Positions 46,601-57,263 of a stretch of 64,000 nt of DNA are shown here, piece by piece; positions within the stretch are counted from its first letter, which is position 1; every line of letters starts with the position of its first letter. Position numbers and translations under genes: made by a program. Source of the stretch: Drosophila miranda (taxonomy: Eukaryota > Arthropoda > Insecta > Diptera > Drosophilidae); the NCBI RefSeq assembly GCF_003369915.1, contig NC_046673.1:1658001-1722000 (forward strand), in the 5' to 3' direction. Below the pieces are notes generated by a model, which made no database searches, was not told where the DNA came from, and saw only the letters and a program-made list of their open reading frames with translations.

Positions 46601-47123
46601 GGCTTGCCGCTCATCCTGCGATTGATCGTCGTAGTAAAAATTCTATTATGGTACGAGCAAGATGATATTATTCTTGTGGGACCTTCATGACGTAGTTTTC
46701 CGATACGATAAGTACTCGAATTGATTAAATGAGGAATTTGGGGTGCCCCCTCTGTGCGTGGCTGCGTGGCTGCACTCTCTGCAAGGGTATCCATATGCGA
46801 AAGGGTCCGTCCGTATTTGGTGCACTGTGCAGTGGACAGTGGACCGTGTCGTGTGTGTCTACACAGATAAGTAGATAAGTCTACAACCTTTAATGCCACT
46901 TAATATTTAAATGACTAAAATCTACCATTTTATTATTATCATTATTGTTGTTATTGTGTAAACGAAACCGAAACTGAAACCAAACCCAAACAAAGACAAA
47001 GACCAAAAACAATAAAAAAGCAAAAACAAAAAAGAACGAAAAAAAGAAAACAAATTGTATCTCAAAAATGTACGCACGACCCACCCAGACGACTGATTCT
47101 TCGGCGGAACGAGTACACCCGAC

Positions 47124-47156
<33 letters not shown>

Positions 47157-49339
47157 CACATTCCATCGATCGATAGCATCGATGAACCAACCGATGACAG
47201 CTTCGTACAGTTTCATAGATATTAGAGTTGTGGTGTGGCCTGTGTCCTGTGTCATGTGTCCTGTGGGGTGTGTGACGCGTGGGTCCGAGGGCCCCAAGAG
47301 TTGAGTTTCCAGTCAATCGAACTCCTGGATCCCAACCAACACACGCACGCACCCGCACGCGTACACTGACGCACACGCACACGAACAAACATACCCTCAT
47401 ATCCACCCACCACCCACTGAACCGCACGAGGTGGCGGAAAAGAGATTCAGATTGAGAGAGATCGACCCGCACGAATGTGAGTATACCCAAAACCAAAGTG
47501 ATCAAAAGCAAATAGAACCATTAACTCTCTTAGCCAGTCAGTCGCCAGTCAGAGAAGCCCTGAGAATATTCTGCTGCAGCGTCTAGGCCTGCAGCGCAGG
47601 TCCTAGTGCGAGCCAGTCAGGAGCCAGGACGCACCGCCAGCTGATCCGATCCGATCCGATCCGCTCCGACTCGACCCGACCCGACCCCCACAGTTTAGAT
47701 TTAATTTTCCGCCTTTGGATCGTTTATTTAATGTATGTACATTTCCTTGGTGGGCTGCCTCCTCTTCTTGTTGCAGGAGCCCCAGCCGCGACAGCGCCAG
47801 GTGCGGCCAAAGGAGAAGGAGAAAGAAAAGGAAAAAGAGAAAGAGAGGGAAAAGGAGCGCGACCGAGATCGGAACAGGGAGAAGGAAAAGCGCGATATCG
47901 ACCGCAGCCGGGACAGGGAACGTGACAGGGACAGGGATAACAGCAAGGTAAGTGCTTCTCCTCCCAGCCTTAATCGCAGACATTCTTATGATCATATGGT
48001 TTTGTTATCATTTCAGGGCGCCCATCGCCACAATCGCACCAAAGAGATTAAGCAAAGCCACAGGGATAAGGACAAGGACAGGGATCGCGAGCGTGAGCCA
48101 GAGCGAGAGCGGGACAAGGACCACGATCGCCATGGTAACCGTGACCGTGATCGCGATCGTGAAAGAGGCGATCACCGCCGTGAAAATATCAGCGGACGAC
48201 ATCTGCATCACAGCAAGGATCAGCGATACAGCGACACCTCACGCTCACACATCTCATCTTCATCCTCGTCTGCCAACGCAGCCTCGCACAAATCTCAGCG
48301 TCGCTCTTATGACGACCGCAGTCGACGGCGCCGAGGCTCGCGTTCCAGATCCCGCACGCCGACAGGGACACCACCGCCGCCCGGCCGCCGCCGCCATCAT
48401 CAGCCATCAGGATCTGGGACAGGACTGTCCTCAGCATCGTCATCACGCAAGTACCGGGCACGCGACTCCAGTAGCCGCTCCAGGTCGCCGCTGGAGCCGG
48501 GGGGCACTGGCGGACGCCCAAAGAAACCAAGCGGCGAGGAGCTACTGCCCCGTGCTGGTAATCAAGGTGCTGTGAATGCAGGCAGTGCCTCTGGACCTGG
48601 ACTGATGCTCCTCAAACCGCTCTCCTCCCCGGGATCAGCAGTCGCTGTGGCAGCTATGAAAGCAAAGGCCGCCATTCAGGGCGCAACAGGAACAGGAGGT
48701 GGAGGACTGCTGCCCACGCCCAACTACTCAACAAATATACCCTCACTGATGTCCCTGGCCGTGCCGCCAGTGACCAACGCCCCCATCAGACCGATGGGAA
48801 TACCCCCCATTATGACCATGCCGCCCATCCAGGCCATGTCGCCCGTGAAGCCCATCCAGCTGCCGAGCTACTACAATCCGGGCATCATCAATGCCAATCG
48901 GTACGCGGAGCAGCAGCAGAAGCGCAAGTTGCTGTGGGGCTCAAAGAAGAGTGATCCTCCGGCCAACAAGTGGGGCAACGCGCACTTCTCGCAGGACTCG
49001 GACGGAAAGGTCGCTTCCAAATTTATGCGGCTGATGGGCATCAAGAATGCCGGCGGTGGCGGCGGCAACAGCAGTGCAGATGACGTGGCGGACGGGCGAG
49101 AACACGGCGAGCTGGGAGATGCTAGCAACGGCAGCGCTGTCGGAGCAGCTGTCGAGGATGCTGGCGCTGGCGAAGCGACAGCGACGGCGGCTGTAGGGGG
49201 AGCTGGTGTACCTGCCGATGTGGAGCAGCGCCAGCGTATGTTTTCCAATATGGAGCAACAGTACGAGATGGCGCGTGCAGCCACACACACTATGCGAGGC
49301 GTCGGCCTGGGCTTTGGCTCCCAGCCGCGCACCTTCTAA
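43682..49339 (+). CDS. Arginine/serine-rich SMAP-domain protein (RSRC2-like)
   Basis: Four exons, all phase 0: 43682-43744 (MEALVNYSSEDDQDDAGYQI), 44113-44562, 47777-47947 and 48017-49339, 668 residues. The tiny first exon was located from the splice frame. Exon 2 encodes Ala/Ser-rich and long polySer tracts (CAG/AGC repeats); exons 3-4 encode Lys/Glu and Arg/Asp/Glu repeats, then RS dipeptides. The C-terminal region PGIINANRYAEQQQKRKLLW, then SQDSDGKVASKFMRLMGI, matches the SMAP domain of RSRC2, and the end (QYEMARAATHTMRGVGLGFG) is also conserved. RSRC2-type proteins are nuclear and associated with pre-mRNA splicing; the exact fly role is inferred. Intron 3 (44563-47776) carries a Tc1-like element. 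Confidence 0.85.
44963..46565 (+). mobile_element. Tc1-like transposon with IR/DR ends, inactive
   Basis: A 1,603-bp element flanked by TA (44961-44962 and 46566-46567). The outer 25 bp are perfect inverted repeats (CACTTGATCATAATAATAGG... and its complement at 46539-46563). Each end has a second inner copy of the core (AATAATAGGTACA at 45,145-45,157; TGTACCTATTATT at 46,344-46,358), the IR/DR architecture of Bari/S-type Tc1 elements. It lies in intron 3 of the RSRC2-like gene, in the same orientation. Confidence 0.9.
45283..46130 (+). pseudogene. Tc1-like transposase, broken
   Basis: Transposase coding sequence of the 44963-46565 element. An open part (45456-45983) carries WSDETKINLL (first Asp region) and the W-G-C-S-W-Y-G-V-G-P block. 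A stop interrupts just before the second Asp region (YNDPRHTSKLL), and SDLNPIENLWADLRN (catalytic Glu) follows downstream. The N-terminal helix-turn-helix before 45,456 is also interrupted by stops and frameshifts. The protein cannot be made intact. Confidence 0.85.
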
Positions 49340-49822
49340 AGAATCCTGGAGCTAGAGCAGGAGGAGGAGGAGAACAACTTGGCTGTAAATATGATGCCAC
49401 ACTCATTAGTCCACTTGAAGCTGTTTACTTTCACTTTTTTTTGTGTTGATACAAACTTTACAAATAAATAAACGTTGAAACAGACGAATGTTCCAAACCA
49501 AATATATAAACAATTGATTTATGATTTGTGTGTTTTGAACCAAATATCCAGACCGCCACATGTAGCAGGCAGAATCTGACCTGATGTCTATCGCCAGACT
49601 ATCGCAGCATCGTGTGGGCCATCGTGTGGCCTGCACAACTATCGATAACAGCGCTGATCTATCGCAATGAAACAATAACAAAATCAGCTGCAAAACAGAG
49701 TTTGTGCCACGCAAAAAAAAAGGAAATAACAAATTGATTGTTGAAAGGACGTCCAGGAATATTTTTGGCCAGACAGAGAGAGCTACGTTCGCACAAGGTA
49801 CAGGAGCAAACAGGCAGCAGAC
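49340..49822. promoter_or_regulatory. Intergenic; Gmap promoter with DRE
   Basis: Contains AATAAATAAA (49,463-49,472) for the RSRC2-like gene and a DRE (TATCGATA, 49640-49647) with nearby ATCGC half-sites, about 175 bp before the Gmap ATG. Confidence 0.6.
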
Positions 49823-50231
49823 ATGTCTTGGCTGAACAACAGCCTCAACTCCATCAAGGGCCAGCTGACGAATCTGGCCCAGGAAGTGCTGGCCGACACT
49901 GCCGGACCAGGCGACGAGGATTACCGCGGCGCGGATACCGATACAAAGACGGCCTTGGACCTGCTGGCGGAGTCGCAACACCAAAAGGAACAGCTGGACC
50001 AGCTCTGTGGGGACAAGGATCGCGAGGTAGGGCCTGGAAGTGCGGTGGGCACTTTTGCGACTTCCTAGCACTTCTCATACTCACATTTCCAACTGTCTAT
50101 CGTTTTTCCTCGGTCAGATTGCTGCACTTCGGGGGCAAATTACAAAACTGAATAGCCAACAAATTGGCGACGGATTCGCCACACCATCATCATCCGCAGC
50201 AGGAGCCGCCACAACAGCCGCAGAGCCTCTG
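49823..50231 (+). CDS. Gmap: Golgin Gmap (GMAP-210/TRIP11), first two exons only
   Basis: Exon 1 (49823-50026) encodes 68 residues starting MSWLNNSLNSIKGQLTNLAQ and exon 2 (50118-50231) a further 38 in phase, with a 91-nt intron. The N-terminal Ser/Asn/Leu-rich amphipathic segment is the ALPS-type curvature sensor of GMAP-210, and TKTALDLLAESQHQKEQLDQ, LCGDKDREIAALRGQITKLN begins the coiled coil that tethers cis-Golgi vesicles. Exon 2 ends at a good donor (CTG|GTGAGT), so more exons are expected. No coiled-coil coding sequence was found on this strand in the remaining 13.8 kb. Either a very long intron follows, or the gene has been cut from its body. Confidence 0.85.
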
Positions 50232-53206
50232 GTGAGTGCCCATGATGTTGGATTGAAGGGAGCAGGCGAGTGGGCTTTGGAGGCAAACTACCTGCAGCTG
50301 CAGCTGTTCCTCATTTGTCCGTTTCCATGAAACATTGCACTCAAGTGTTTGCTCAACTTTATCTCCTTTGCGATAAGCCTCCTCCTCCTTTCAGCTCTCC
50401 TTTCAGCCGCACTCGCATACGAGTATCCCTGAATTAATATTTAAACTTTGATAAAATTTGGCAGGAGCAGCGTGTCCCCTGTCGACTGCCAGAGCAGAGT
50501 GCTCTTTTATCGCTTTGCTTACCTGATCCCACACAAAGTCGAGCCGATAAGCAGCGCTCTCTAACAGCCCTCCGTTTTTTTGTTCCCCTTCCACATCAAT
50601 CTTTGTCGCTGCCACCCGTCCTGTCCGGGTGGGTGCCATCTTTTTCGTGGAAAACAAAATTATGAAATTTCTATTTGATTTCACATAGTTTGTGTTTGCT
50701 CTCCTCTGTCATAAATCCATACGAGGGCATACCACTCGTACCAGTCATAGATTTCCCGTTTCTCCCCCTGTTTTTGCCCATATGTTGGCCCCAGCCACGC
50801 TCCGCCGCTGCCACCATTGCTCCCTATCTAAGCCTATCCATATCACCTGGTCCTTCCAATGCCTGCCGCCTGCCGCCTGGTTGTTTAATTTACCGAATTA
50901 TTTCTGATTAAAAAAGTCTCTGACAACGACGCCAAGCTCTGATGTCGCTTTGGGGTCCCTCTTGTCGTAACTGTACCTGGCCAGGGTGGACACAACTATA
51001 CTCTACCTGCTAGAAAACTGCAGACATTAGTGTGTTATGACATTAGATTTTGCAAAATTTGCTACAGAAAGAAATCCGAAATAGGATAGAAAAACGCCAA
51101 ATTAGTGTTGCTTGCGGTCTCCAGACACGTCTCTGAGGCACTATTTGTGACCAAATGACAGCAGACAGCAAAATTGGTTCTGGAAATCGCAACCATCGAT
51201 CATCTCCGCCGCAACGCTGCTCCCAACTCAAGAGGAAAGCCAAGCTGACGCATATATTTCTCTCGCTCTCACTGCATGGTTTTCCCATAAGGCTATCCCT
51301 GTTTTTGCAGCTAGTTAGAAAAGACTAGTATCAAATGGCCTGAGCACTAATAAATTAACTCATTAGTAGATTCGTCATCTGAAGGATACAGTCTGGAAGG
51401 TTTTCAAAAGTCAACTTCTCAGTTGGTCTGTTGCCCTAAGAATTCTCCGCCCATTTGTGTCAGGGATTTCATTAAGAGTGGCAACCGGAAGCTCTATGCA
51501 TTCCTATGCGTGGATATTTGTAAGGATATTTCTCAGACTGAATTGTCCAGACATTCCTCCAGTCACGTATAACCTACTATTTCTCATCCGAAAGAAACCT
51601 TCTATTTCTGTTCGGCCAGGGATACTGCTATAGTAAGAGTCACAAACACAGCGATAAAGCCGATGCATACACGCAAATTATTACTTGTTCAGAGTTTGAA
51701 TTTCTGTTGCGCTGCCAGTGATCGGCACGCACGCATTCACATGTTGCCAGTGCGTTTGTGTGCGTAGGCAGCAGTCACAACGAAACGTTGTAGTGGTGCC
51801 AGCAGCAGCGCACGGAAGATAGGGACTTGCCGATCGCTGATCTACACTAAACTATTTTACATACATATGTAAGTCTTCGAGCGGGAGATTCGTCGAGCGA
51901 GCGACGCGCATAAAGTTTGCATCCTGATGCGAGCGTTCACTTTCACGAACGTTCACATGCACTTTGGGTAGTACTTTGGTAGTACACATTTGTGCATTTT
52001 ATTGAGCGTTGCTTCAAGAATAGCCCAATGCCCAGCTATAATTAGGCACACGTGTAGTTGGCTATGAAAATGATTATGTACAATATATCCCCTCATTACA
52101 TTATTAACTTTTACCTTAATAGTAAATTAGCTTAGAAAGATTATACGAAGTAATAATAAAATTAATATCAATATTAGTATTAATATAATAAACAAATTAT
52201 GAATGTTTTATCAATAAAATTAACATATTCTGTCCCAGCTAATTTACTTTTCACATAAAAGGAAATAATGTCTTAAGGCATTTATGTACATACGTACAAT
52301 GTACATAATTTATAAATTGACTTAGTCGTTTCCACTACACTTCAATGCCGGTTTTAGTATGAAACTCATTATACTAATTTGGAGCTTGGGTGCCGGGAGC
52401 AGTAGTCTCGAAATTCTAAACAGTCCATCCAGTTCTGTCGCGATATAATTTGTAAACTGTACCTATTGAAACCTTGATGTAAGAACCTATTAGAGTTAAT
52501 TTTTTCGGTATTTCAGGCATAAAATGTCTTGTTTTCTGTTTTCTAATCTCTTCTATAAAAAAACGGGATTAATGATAAAAGTTCTAACATAAATTGGCCC
52601 AGTATTTTTTTGTCCCGCGCGACAAAAAATAAATATATTTAATGGAACATTCAAAACCATGCACGGCATTTTAAAACGAGACACATTGAAATATATCCTG
52701 GGGTCTCGCTGGAATCGGCGTTTGAAAAGCCGGAGAGATAAGGTGCTCCTAAACCGAATACTCGTAATAAGCATTCATTAGTTTGGGAATCTGAAGGATA
52801 CAAAAGTTACGGAAAACCGCACTCGCACCCGCACCACACTCGTAGAGTATATTGTACATATGTATGTATGTATATGTAATCGTCGAGATATCATTGGTGT
52901 GGTGTACATTTTGTTCTCTCTTCCCTCCCGATCGACATTGAAAACTATGACATCGGCGATATTAAGGAAATGCAACACCGAGGTAAACAAGTGTTCTTTT
53001 TTCATTTGTTAGTGTCAAAAATGCAAGCGAAGCGCTTATCTGCCAAGTTGAATTTTCGACTATTCAGGAGTTGTTGTACAATGAACGATCTAGTAGACCC
53101 GTCCCCCCTTTGAGAAGCTGCCAGCGATCTCCATTGCCACCGCTGCCGCAATCAGAGGCACATCAGAATATAAACGAGGTCTGGAAGGCGTTGGCCCCTG
53201 GTTGCC
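50232..53206. other. No gene seen; possible long Gmap intron
   Basis: Mixed and AT-rich sequence without a coding frame I can support. Noted: a hairpin at about 52,606-52,631 (TTTTTTGTC...GACAAAAAA), TACATA-type repeats at 52,285-52,305 and 52,855-52,875, and a GC-richer patch at 51,700-51,950. The last 150 bp before 53,207 form the leader of the ebi-like gene. Confidence 0.5.
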
Positions 53207-54889
53207 ATGAGTTTTTCCAGCGACGAGGTGAACTTCCTGGTTTACCGATACCTGCAGGAGTCGGGTTTCCTGCACTCCGCCTACGTGTTCGGCATTGAGT
53301 CGAACGTAGTGCGGACCAACATCAATGGAAGCCTGGTGCCGCCGGCTGCCCTGCTAACCATCCTCCAGAAGGGCCTCCTCTACACAGAGGTGGAGTGGAG
53401 TGTGGGCACGGACGGAGAGGTGGGACGTCTCATTGAAGGCCTTTCCCTGATTAATGCTGTGATGCCGGATGCTAAAGGGCCCAAGGCGACGGGGAGCACC
53501 AGCACCGCAGAGTCCAACCCGGAGAGCGGTTCCAGGGGAAGTGCCGCATCCCCTAGCGGCTCCAGAGGCAACAAAAATCCACAAGCCAGTGAGTCGAGCA
53601 ATGCGAATGCAACTAGCATAGACGACTCCAGCCCGTCCACATCCAAAAAAGCCGTCGCGGTCTCGACTTTCTATCCAAAAAAGGCGGGAAAACCCAGCAT
53701 AGACGCGGCGTACACAGCCCCAGACCACAGCCCAGCTTCGAGTGAGACCGACTTTTCTGCGGGCGGCAGTCCTGTGCCCCTCGAGCCAATGGAGATAGTC
53801 GGGAGCGTTGAGATTCCGGAGTCCGAAGCGTGCGCTCTGCGCGGCCACGAGGGCGAGGTGTTCATCTGCGCCTGGAATCCCAACCGGGACCTGCTGGCCA
53901 GTGGCTCGGGCGATAGCACTGCCCGCATCTGGAACATGACCGGATCGAAAGCCCACTCCAGTCAGCTGGTGCTGAGGCACTGTATAGAGACAGACGGGGC
54001 GCAGTTTACGAGTAACAAGGATGTCACATCCCTGGACTGGAATTGCGACGGTTCGCTGTTGGCTACAGGCAGCTATGATGGCTATGCGCGCATCTGGAAG
54101 ACAGATGGAAGCCTGACTTTGACGCTGGGTCAGCACAAGGGGCCGATCTTCGCACTCAAGTGGAACAAATACGGGAATTACATTGTCTCCGCCGGAGTGG
54201 ACAAGACGACGATCATCTGGGATGCGAGCACGGGCAAGTGCACGCAACAATTCGCCTTTCACAGTGGCCCGGCCCTGGACGTCGACTGGCAGACGAGTCA
54301 GGTCTTTGCCTCTTGCAGTACAGATCAGAGGATATTCGTGTGTCGGCTGGGCGAGACAGAGCCGCTCAAAACTTTCTGTGGGCACACCAACGAGGTGAAC
54401 GCCATCAAGTGGTGCCCGCAGGGCCTGCTGCTGGCCTCCTGCTCGGATGACTTGACTGTGAAGATCTGGAGCATGAATCGGGATCGGTGCTGCCAGGACC
54501 TGTTGGCCCATTCCAAGGAGATAAACACTATCAAGTGGTCACCCACAGGGCCGAGCACGAACAATCCCAACATGAACCTTGTACTCGCCTCGGCCTCCTT
54601 CGACTCCACGGTTCGCCTGTGGGACGTGGAGCGCGGCAGCTGCATATACACGCTCAGCAAGCACACGGAGCCCGTCTACTCCGTGGCCTTCAGTCCCGAC
54701 GGCAAGCACCTTGCCTCGGGCAGCTTCGACAAGTGCGTGCACATCTGGAGCACCCAGACTGGAAAGCTGGTGCACAGCTACAAGGGCACCGGCGGGATCT
54801 TCGAGGTCTGCTGGAACTCCGATGGCAGCAGGGTGGGTGCCAGTGCCTCGGACGGCGATGTCTTTGTCCTGGATCTGCGCAAGTTATGA
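53207..54889 (+). CDS. Ebi/TBL1-like WD40 corepressor subunit, intronless paralogue
   Basis: A single uninterrupted frame of 560 residues. The N-terminal LisH region ([20 protein letters not shown]) is followed by the F-box-like part ([20 protein letters not shown]), a Ser/Pro/Ala-rich linker (about residues 90-205) and eight WD40 repeats from about residue 215, including [40 protein letters not shown] and [20 protein letters not shown], ending VFVLDLRKL. Ebi/TBL1/TBLR1 are SMRTER/N-CoR-HDAC3 complex subunits that also recruit ubiquitin ligases. The autosomal ebi gene of D. melanogaster is longer and, to my knowledge, has introns; absence of introns here suggests a retrogene. The frame is intact and third positions are GC-rich, so it is probably functional. 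It lies downstream of, and on the same strand as, the Gmap head exons. Confidence 0.88.
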   Translation: MSFSSDEVNFLVYRYLQESGFLHSAYVFGIESNVVRTNINGSLVPPAALLTILQKGLLYTEVEWSVGTDGEVGRLIEGLSLINAVMPDAKGPKATGSTSTAESNPESGSRGSAASPSGSRGNKNPQASESSNANATSIDDSSPSTSKKAVAVSTFYPKKAGKPSIDAAYTAPDHSPASSETDFSAGGSPVPLEPMEIVGSVEIPESEACALRGHEGEVFICAWNPNRDLLASGSGDSTARIWNMTGSKAHSSQLVLRHCIETDGAQFTSNKDVTSLDWNCDGSLLATGSYDGYARIWKTDGSLTLTLGQHKGPIFALKWNKYGNYIVSAGVDKTTIIWDASTGKCTQQFAFHSGPALDVDWQTSQVFASCSTDQRIFVCRLGETEPLKTFCGHTNEVNAIKWCPQGLLLASCSDDLTVKIWSMNRDRCCQDLLAHSKEINTIKWSPTGPSTNNPNMNLVLASASFDSTVRLWDVERGSCIYTLSKHTEPVYSVAFSPDGKHLASGSFDKCVHIWSTQTGKLVHSYKGTGGIFEVCWNSDGSRVGASASDGDVFVLDLRKL

Positions 54890-55369
54890 TCCCTGGTCAA
54901 CGCCCAGCAGTTTCCTCAAGTTTTTTCTACTAAGACCCGTTTCCATGCAACATTTAAGGTAATACCTTAAGATGCAGACATGCTAAGAAACCCGAAACAA
55001 ACGCCATTTTTTTAAAACCAATTTAAATTCTGATACTCTATGTTTTTTATATAAAAGTACGTACTGTTAAGAATTATATATATTTTTGTTATTAAAATAT
55101 TGTATGCAACAAAATGTAATACTGCCGGATATACATACTTATGTATGTATATATTTTATAGCTGGCACTCAGTCAGTATATATGTATATGACATATATAT
55201 ATATGACAGCTTATTTATGTAATTTATACAATACAAAGAGACGAATTTAATTTTTTTCTGAAGAAAAATATTATTAACATCGGTGGAACCGTTGGGGAGA
55301 CTTTTATATCGGTATTTTTGTTCTATTCTCACACCAACACCAGCCGATTTATCTCGCTCCGCTCCGAAG
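54890..55369. other. 3' flank of the ebi-like gene, AT-rich
   Basis: AT-rich sequence with TATATA and TACATA repeats (55,130-55,205). AATAAA was not clearly found; ATTAAA at 55,092-55,097 could serve as a polyadenylation signal. No residual poly-A tract was recognised after the stop. Confidence 0.5.
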
Positions 55370-55730
55370 AGTGTGTATGAGTCAGAGAAAGCGCCACTGC
55401 AATTTCATTAGCTCCTTCTGGCTATAATAGTGATCTTATTTAGATCTGCAGATATGGTCATTCTCTATAGTTCTGAATTTTCGGTTTTCTCATGTCTCAA
55501 AATTGAGGATGCCACAGATTTTCGTCCTTTGTGGGGACTAAAAATGGGCGGCGCGAAATACATAGTCATAGTCTCATAGTCTCTGAGATCTAGGCGATCA
55601 TCGGGGCGAACGAACGACTCGGTATGTTATGCTGATCAGGAATATGTATACTTTATGGGTTCGAAAACACTTCCTTCTGGGTGTTACTTATATCCGCTGG
55701 CACTCTTCGAGTACCGGGTATAAAAATAAA
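55370..55730 (+). repeat. DINE-1/INE-1-like repeat, copy 4
   Basis: Carries the family blocks CTTCTGGCTATAATAG, TCTCTGAGATCTAGGCGATC, CTTCTGGGTGTTAC and the terminal tail CTTCGAGTACCGGGTATAAA. It is the most complete 3' end among the copies in this window. Confidence 0.65.
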
Positions 55731-56560
55731 TAATAGCTCGATCATAGCTCGAAAATTAGCCAATAAAGTTCCGTTTGATCGGTTCAGTGGTCGCTGAAAT
55801 ACTTTGCTCAGAGATTTTCCAACCATAAATAAATATTTATAATTCGATACTCTTTATTAGCTGCAATATAAAAGCTTTGATATTCTTTTGAAACTTTAAT
55901 TAAAGAAGATTCAATTGTATTTACTTACAACTGCCACAAAAGAGCTTTTGGATTGGATGGAGTTCATGCCATGAAAAGCACTCGAATCCAGGTCTTCTGT
56001 TCGACCCTCGCAGCCAGTTCCCTGGCGCACCTTATGTGGCATAGAAAGATATGTATGTTAGATTCTGCAGAAATACTATGTACATCCATTACTGAATGGA
56101 AAGTCTTCCAGGAAACGAATCTCAGACTAAATAGCATCCCATAATTGTGAAACGCACTGTACATTTCTTTTCGGGCTCCCAATCTTCGACCGACTAATCG
56201 GCACTCAACAATTCCAGATCGATAAAGGGTAGGCACATAAATCACACTGCGGGATTACATCATTCCATTTAGATTACACAGTGCTACAGAATCAAACTTT
56301 TTTGAGTTCCATTCTCATGGGACCCAGCGTAGGTCTTGACACAGACCCAGTGAAGCACTGTAGTAGAAGCTATCGCTGACAAGCTAAGTCGGAGCAATCC
56401 CTTCTTTGGGCCGGATCGGTGCTCTGTTGCATCCCTTGGGGAGCACACTCCCCGCCCCCACAATCCTTCCCCCATCGTCCTACTTACCGTCAACGCTTTC
56501 GAATGTTTTCATACCTAGTTTCTTGGTTTTTGTTTTTGTTTTTTTCCTTTTCCTTTTTTT
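55731..56560. other. No gene seen
   Basis: AT-rich sequence to about 56,270, then mixed sequence with no sustained coding frame, ending in a T-rich tract at 56,530-56,565 that leads into the GATA-site cluster. Confidence 0.55.
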
Positions 56561-56568
56561 GTTTTTGG

Positions 56569-56859
56569 TTATCTGCTTGGTTATCTCTGGTTATCATTGG
56601 ATCGATAGTTGGTACCCACCATATTGTTTTGCATAATTACGCCAGGCGGGCGGCGATAAGTGTGCCCCCTTCATCGCCATCGCCATCACCGTCGCCAACA
56701 CAGTCACCGTATGCACCTCCCAGCCATTATCATCCCCATTAGTCGGGCATTTGGGACATCTGCATCGAACCATGCCCCTTATCTTATCCGGGCTGGGCTG
56801 GCCAGGATCGGAAGGGTTGAGATGCCAGGGTTGGGGTGGATCGCCTGGGCCTATATAAG
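56569..56859 (+). promoter_or_regulatory. GATA-site cluster with TATA-box core promoter
   Basis: TATATAAG at 56852-56859 lies 34 bp before a TCATT initiator-like site (56884-56888). The preceding ~300 bp hold six GATAA/TTATC sites: 56569, 56581, 56591, 56655, 56779 and 56784. This arrangement is typical of GATA-driven genes in fly gut or fat body. The downstream 378 bp would form a noncoding first exon ending at GTGAGT (57264). The gene it drives was not identified in the window. Confidence 0.45.
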
Positions 56860-56885
56860 CCGGGGCCACCTGCTGGCTGCCACTC

Positions 56886-57263
56886 ATTCGGTTCCGGGAA
56901 GCGATCCACGTACCCCCAAAGCGTAGCCCGCATAAAGTGTTAATTTGTATTCCTCCACTGCCCCAGTGTGTTCCACTTTTGGCCCAAAAAGAGAACAACT
57001 GTAAAGAAACGTTGAGGCAAAAAAAGACGCAATTTGCATTTGAAAATCGTGTGAAGTTTTCCAAAAGAAGGTCGACAACTTTTTGTAGATTTTCCTTTAT
57101 TTTTTCTTCAGTTCAGTTCGGCTCGGTTCGGTTCGGTTTTTGTTGGTTTGTTTTTGTTCTTTGTTTTTTATCCAATTCTATTTCGTGCCGGAAACTGCGA
57201 CGACTGCATTTTTTTCGAGTGCCCTTTTCATGTGTACTCGTACGTTTTCGGTATTTATTTTGG
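56886..57263 (+). other. Putative noncoding first exon
   Basis: Runs from the initiator-like site to a TTTTGG|GTGAGT donor. It is leader-like (CTTCAGTTCAGTTCGGCTCG and tandem GGTTC units) with no long frame. It depends entirely on the promoter call. Confidence 0.3.

Noticed and set aside
53354..54511. 385-codon antisense frame over the ebi-like gene
   Set aside because: Shadow of a GC-rich third-position coding sequence on the plus strand.
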